Shown: piece after piece, positions 5,817 to 8,927 of the stretch
Layout of the letters: every line of letters begins with the position of its first letter
Numbering within the stretch: the first letter of the stretch is position 1
DNA from: Synergistaceae bacterium
Lineage (GTDB): Bacteria > Synergistota > Synergistia > Synergistales > Synergistaceae
DNA length: 8,927 nucleotides
Assembly: GCA_031274115.1 (NCBI GenBank)
Contig: JAISQP010000232.1
Coordinates: forward strand, 1-8,927
Direction of reading: 5' to 3'
Translations under genes and position numbers: made by a program
Notes under the pieces: generated by a model
What the model saw: the letters and a program-made list of their open reading frames with translations, nothing else
Told to the model about the DNA's origin: nothing
Database searches by the model: none

Positions 5817-6589
5817 ATTTCGCTTTTATGACTCATCGCGGGGCGATACGCCCGGAGAATCAGGACGCCCTCTCTGTGGCCGGCGGCGTTCGGACCGGAG
5901 ACATGACCTCTCCGGAGATGCTGGAGAGCGGCGGATATCCGTTGCTGCTCGCGGTAATTGACGGTATGGGCGGGTATGAGGGAGGCGCGGCGGCGGCGCG
6001 GATTCTTGCGGAAACCCTGTCCGAAGCCGCGATCGGGAGGAAATTTTCAGACTCGGAGTTCGATTTCGAGTCCGATGAAAAAGTCCTGCGCGAGCTGCTG
6101 TCGACAGCGGCGAGGCTCATGGGAGACGCTGCCGCGGCGGACCCAAGGCTGGCGCGAATGGGCGCCGCGGTTGGCGGCGTTCTGCTCAGGAGCAGGAGCG
6201 CGCTGGTCTTCAACTGCGGAGACTGCCGCGTCTATCGCGTCTCCGGCAAGGAGATCGAGCGGCTTTCGCGCGATCACTCCATCGTACAGATCCTCTTCGA
6301 GAGAGGGGAGATCGACGAGGACGGCATGAGAACGCACCCTGAAAAAAACATCGTTACGTCAGCAGTCTCCTCCGACATGGACAAGGATTTCGAGCTTTTC
6401 GTCCGAGGCGCCTCGCGCTGCGACGGGGACTCTTTCTTCCTGTGCTCGGACGGAGTGTGGGAGGCGCTTGACTCAAAAAAGCTCTCCGAGTGGATGTCCC
6501 GGCCGCTCGGCGCCTCCGGCGGGCTCTTCGAGGCTCTCCTTTCGTCCGGCTGCCGCGACAACGTCTCCTTTATCTGGCAGGCGGGATAA
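5813..6589 (+). CDS. PP2C-family (PPM) protein serine/threonine phosphatase
   Basis: This 258-residue protein is a single, complete PP2C catalytic domain. The metal-binding and catalytic motifs are present in order: RPENQDA (13-19, Asp18), DGMGG (50-54), the CGDCRVYR strand, a DHS segment, CSDGVWE (Asp213) and RDNVSF (Asp249-Asn250). Family members remove phosphate from Ser/Thr using Mn/Mg ions. There is no membrane segment or sensor domain, so it should be cytoplasmic. The GTG at 5813 is preferred over ATG 5828: it overlaps the FHA stop as GTGA, GAGGGT (5801-5806) is well placed, and the N-terminus then lines up with other PP2C proteins. The likely role is to reset phosphorylation read by the adjacent FHA protein. 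The matching kinase is not in the window. It is the last gene of the plus-strand cluster and ends 20 nt from a convergent gene. Confidence 0.96.
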   Translation: MNFAFMTHRGAIRPENQDALSVAGGVRTGDMTSPEMLESGGYPLLLAVIDGMGGYEGGAAAARILAETLSEAAIGRKFSDSEFDFESDEKVLRELLSTAARLMGDAAAADPRLARMGAAVGGVLLRSRSALVFNCGDCRVYRVSGKEIERLSRDHSIVQILFERGEIDEDGMRTHPEKNIVTSAVSSDMDKDFELFVRGASRCDGDSFFLCSDGVWEALDSKKLSEWMSRPLGASGGLFEALLSSGCRDNVSFIWQAG

Positions 6590-6594
6590 AGGCG

Positions 6595-6621
6595 CGGCGA
6601 AACGCCGGCTTACCTTTTTTT
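6595..6621 (+). terminator. Weak intrinsic terminator after the phosphatase gene
   Basis: CGGCG (6595-6599) and CGCCG (6603-6607) form a 5-bp hairpin with an AAA loop, followed after 7 nt by seven Ts (6615-6621). The hairpin lies in the gap between converging genes, while the T-run falls inside the last codons of the minus-strand DUF721 gene (encoding Lys). The short stem and the spacer before the Ts make it a modest candidate. Confidence 0.4.
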
Positions 6622-7098
6622 ACCTCGGGCGGCGCGTTCGCTGATTATGCGGCACCTGGCTATGGCGCCGGCGAGTTCTGGCGGCAGGTCGGCGTGCGCG
6701 GACAGGATGTTGTCCCGAAGGGCCTCTTCGGCCTCCGGATCGACGCGCGGGCTGGCGCGGAGCCTCGCCGGGCGCGGTGTCGCGGCAGCCGCGCCGGACG
6801 TCCCGTTATGTCCGATTTCGACTTTCAGCCCGTTCAGCTTCAACAGGGCTTTCGTCCTTATCTCCTTGATGATGGCGTTTTTTTTGAAATTAATATCCTG
6901 AAGCGCTGACTGTCCTTGGACGAAGACGACGAGAACGCCGTCATCGTAGGATATCGGACAGCTGCGGGAGGCCAGAGCGTCTCCTACGATCCTGGCCCAT
7001 TCGCGCTCGATGACCGACAGCGCCGCGCAAACTTTCAACATCGGCGAACCGACGCCTATCACGCTGTATATGGGGCGTTCGCCGCCGGGTCTCTTCAT
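6610..7098 (-). CDS. DUF721 / DciA-like protein
   Basis: The N-terminal two thirds match DUF721: a Trp-containing helix (WARIVGDALASRS) followed by the strand-rich block DDGVLVVFVQGQSALQDI and a KNAIIKEIRTKAL helix. DUF721 proteins include DciA, which helps load the replicative helicase DnaB in bacteria lacking DnaC; whether this member does so is inferred from the family. The C-terminal part is an Ala/Pro/Arg-rich linker and a short helical segment ending in a basic tail (ARGKKR). Two starts are possible. GTG at 7101-7099 overlaps the mnmG stop as GTGA, while ATG at 7098-7096 overlaps it by one base (TGATG). ATG is used here; the GTG start adds one residue (163 aa). Either way the gene is translationally coupled to mnmG. 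It converges with the phosphatase gene. Confidence 0.88.
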   Translation of the reverse strand: MKRPGGERPIYSVIGVGSPMLKVCAALSVIEREWARIVGDALASRSCPISYDDGVLVVFVQGQSALQDINFKKNAIIKEIRTKALLKLNGLKVEIGHNGTSGAAAATPRPARLRASPRVDPEAEEALRDNILSAHADLPPELAGAIARCRIISERAARGKKR

Positions 7099-8927
7099 CA
7101 CGCCCCGGCGCCCTGGCCGCTCAACCTTCGGGAGCGCTCGATAGCGACCTGAACAAGCTGTATGTCGACGTTGTTCACACCCGGAATCCTCGTCGCCTGG
7201 CCAAGAGTCCGCGGGCGAACTCTGGAGAGCTTCTCCGACGCTTCGGCGGAGAGCCCCAGGACCGACGCGTACTCGAGCGCCTCCGGTATCTGGAGCCGCT
7301 CCATGGAGGAGAGCCTCCTCACCCTGCGGTTCTCCCTCTCGACGTAGCCAGAGTATTTAGCGTCGATCTCCATCTTCGTCCCGAGATCCGGCGCGAGGGG
7401 GGATTCCACGAACCTGGCGAGAGCCTTCCACGATATCTCAGGCCGCCGCAGAAGGTCGAAGGCTGTCATGGGCTCGTCCAGAGGAGAGGAGCCAAGCTCG
7501 CGCAGCAGCGAATTCGTTCTGTCGCAGACCGGTATTTTCAGCGCCGTAAGCCGCTCGCGCTCTGACTCCACGGCTCTTTTTTTTGCCTCGACGGCGGACC
7601 ATTTCTGGTCGTCTATCAGGCCGAGATCCCTCCCTATGCCGCAGAGCCTCTCGTCCGCGTTGTCGTGTCTCATTATCAGACGGTGCTCACACCTGCTGGG
7701 GAGCATCCTGTACGGCTCGTCCGTCCCGCGCGACGAGAGGTCGTCTATCAAAACCCCGATATAAGCCTGATCGCGGCCCAACACCAGCGGGTCTTTGCCT
7801 CGCAGAGAGAGAGCCGCGTTTATGCCGGCGATCAGCCCCTGAACGGCGGCCTCCTCATAGCCGGAGGTCCCGCAAATCTGTCCGGCGCAGTAGAGCCCGC
7901 GCACGGCTCTGGTCTCGAGCCACGGCTCGAGCTGCGTGGGCGTCACGTAATCGTATTCGATCCCGTAGCCTGGGCGAATCATCAGGGCTCGCTCGCAGCC
8001 CGGCAGTGTGCGTATCATCTCCATCTGAACGTCCGGAGCGCTGGTGGTGGAGAAGTTCTGCATATATATCTCCCTGCTGTTTCTGCCGACCGGCTCCAGA
8101 AATATCGGGTGAGACTCCTTCTCGGGAAATTTCAAAATTTTGTCGTCTATCGAGGGACAGTAGCGAGGCCCAGCGGTCGCGAGCGCGCGAGTCGCGAGCG
8201 GGGAGCGTTCGAGAGAGGCCTTCAGTATGTCGTGCGTCTTTGACGAAGTCCTCGTGTGTCCGCAGAAGTAACCGCTGTAAGCCCGCTTCTCTCCCCAGTG
8301 AGAGAACGCCTCAGGCGCCGGGTCGCTTGGCTGAAGGACGAGAGAATCCCAATCGACGCTGTGACGGCATATCCTCGGAGTCGTATCCGTGCGGAATCTC
8401 CGCAGTTCGAGCCCCGCCCTCCTGAGGGAGTCGGATATCTCCGGAGACGGGACCTGCCCCAGCGGCCCGGAGGGAAAGTTCACGAGCCCCATGTGAACGA
8501 CGCCGCTCATGTACGTTCCCGACGCGAGGATTATTCGCTTCGCTGAAAACTTTTCGCCGACGCGCGTGACGACGCCCGCGGCCTTTCCGGAGTCTGTCGC
8601 GATATCGGCCGCCATTCCCTGGTAGACGAACAGGTTCGGGACCTCCGCCAGGACCTTCATGTAGTGGGCCGCGTAGTCCTTGAGGTCGCACTGAGCGCGA
8701 AGGGTCCGCACGGCGAAGCCCTTCGACGTGTTGAGCCACCTCAGATGGAGCGTCGCGAAGTCCGCTGCGCGGGCCTGCTCGCCGCCGAGCGCGTCCAGCT
8801 CGCGGACCAGGTTGCCCTTCGCGGGCCCTCCAACGGCCGGGTTGCAGGGCATCAGCGCCATGTTGTCGATGTTGTGGTTCAAAAGCAAGGTGCGGCAACC
8901 CATCCGGGCAGCGGCGAGAGCCGCTTC
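7098..8927 (-). CDS. mnmG: tRNA uridine-5-carboxymethylaminomethyl(34) synthesis enzyme MnmG (GidA), 5' end cut off
   Basis: MnmG is the FAD-dependent subunit that, with the GTPase MnmE, installs the (carboxymethyl)aminomethyl group on wobble uridine 34 of several tRNAs in the cytoplasm. The frame is open to the window edge. The last visible N-terminal residues (EAALAAARMGCRTLLL) match the segment just after the FAD-binding GxGxxG loop, so about 15-20 residues, including that loop, are missing. The 609 visible residues otherwise cover the family's usual length (about 620-630). Recognisable blocks include CNPAVGG, the catalytic-cysteine motif GPRYCPSI (Cys codon at 8157-8159), FLEPVGRNS, RPGYGIEYDY, the second FAD-contact block AGQICGTSGYEEAA, and the C-terminal MnmE/tRNA-binding domain with YSGY and RTLGQATRIPGV. 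The stop overlaps the DUF721 start. The protein looks intact and ordinary. Confidence 0.97.
   Translation of the reverse strand, partial: EAALAAARMGCRTLLLNHNIDNMALMPCNPAVGGPAKGNLVRELDALGGEQARAADFATLHLRWLNTSKGFAVRTLRAQCDLKDYAAHYMKVLAEVPNLFVYQGMAADIATDSGKAAGVVTRVGEKFSAKRIILASGTYMSGVVHMGLVNFPSGPLGQVPSPEISDSLRRAGLELRRFRTDTTPRICRHSVDWDSLVLQPSDPAPEAFSHWGEKRAYSGYFCGHTRTSSKTHDILKASLERSPLATRALATAGPRYCPSIDDKILKFPEKESHPIFLEPVGRNSREIYMQNFSTTSAPDVQMEMIRTLPGCERALMIRPGYGIEYDYVTPTQLEPWLETRAVRGLYCAGQICGTSGYEEAAVQGLIAGINAALSLRGKDPLVLGRDQAYIGVLIDDLSSRGTDEPYRMLPSRCEHRLIMRHDNADERLCGIGRDLGLIDDQKWSAVEAKKRAVESERERLTALKIPVCDRTNSLLRELGSSPLDEPMTAFDLLRRPEISWKALARFVESPLAPDLGTKMEIDAKYSGYVERENRRVRRLSSMERLQIPEALEYASVLGLSAEASEKLSRVRPRTLGQATRIPGVNNVDIQLVQVAIERSRRLSGQGAGA

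Noticed and set aside
2689..6589. Type VI secretion fragment (ClpV, FHA and PP2C all occur in such loci)
   Set aside because: The ATPase lacks ClpV's N-domain and active D1 module, and no sheath, Hcp, VgrG, baseplate or TssJLM gene is present.
7583..8425. 280-codon plus-strand open frame and other long frames opposite mnmG
   Set aside because: Arg/Ser-rich translations with no family features, lying antisense to a clearly intact mnmG. Long antisense frames are expected in GC-rich DNA.

Overview
The window is GC-rich, densely packed bacterial DNA. MnmG followed directly by a DUF721/DciA-like gene, together with the protein style, suggests a Gram-negative anaerobe, most likely Synergistota. 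That placement is an impression from gene order and protein similarity remembered by eye, not a database result. Nothing in the window looks like a phage, plasmid or insertion-sequence core.

Layout. Positions 14-6589 carry six plus-strand genes. They are a multi-pass membrane protein of unknown function (14-991), a 514-residue largely helical/coiled-coil protein with a hydrophobic N-terminus (1148-2692), a ClpB-type AAA+ ATPase with a degenerate first module (2689-4512), a small radical SAM protein of the activating-enzyme type (4518-5120), a zinc-ribbon plus FHA protein (5331-5816) and a PP2C-type Ser/Thr phosphatase (5813-6589). Most junctions are tight: ATGA overlap, 5-nt gap, GTGA overlap. 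The looser ones are a 156-nt leader before the coiled-coil gene and a 210-nt gap between the radical SAM and FHA genes. That second gap is almost filled by a 175-bp element with perfect 10-bp terminal inverted repeats, five internal stem-loops and a possible 3-bp GAG target duplication. Without it, the radical SAM and FHA genes would be only about 32 nt apart.

Positions 6610-8927 carry a convergent minus-strand pair: mnmG (5' end cut off by the window edge) overlapping a DUF721 gene. These are housekeeping genes and mark the right-hand boundary of the plus-strand cluster.

How the genes may work together (inference). The cluster joins an unfoldase-type motor, a radical-generating Fe-S enzyme and a phosphopeptide-reading/dephosphorylating pair, with two membrane-linked or helical proteins. 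No kinase, no glycyl-radical enzyme and no obvious substrate is visible. A 1-nt TAATG overlap at positions 12-16 suggests that the cluster continues to the left, which is where missing partners should be sought. I recognise the individual families but not the whole assembly as a named system, so it is the best candidate here for something undescribed.
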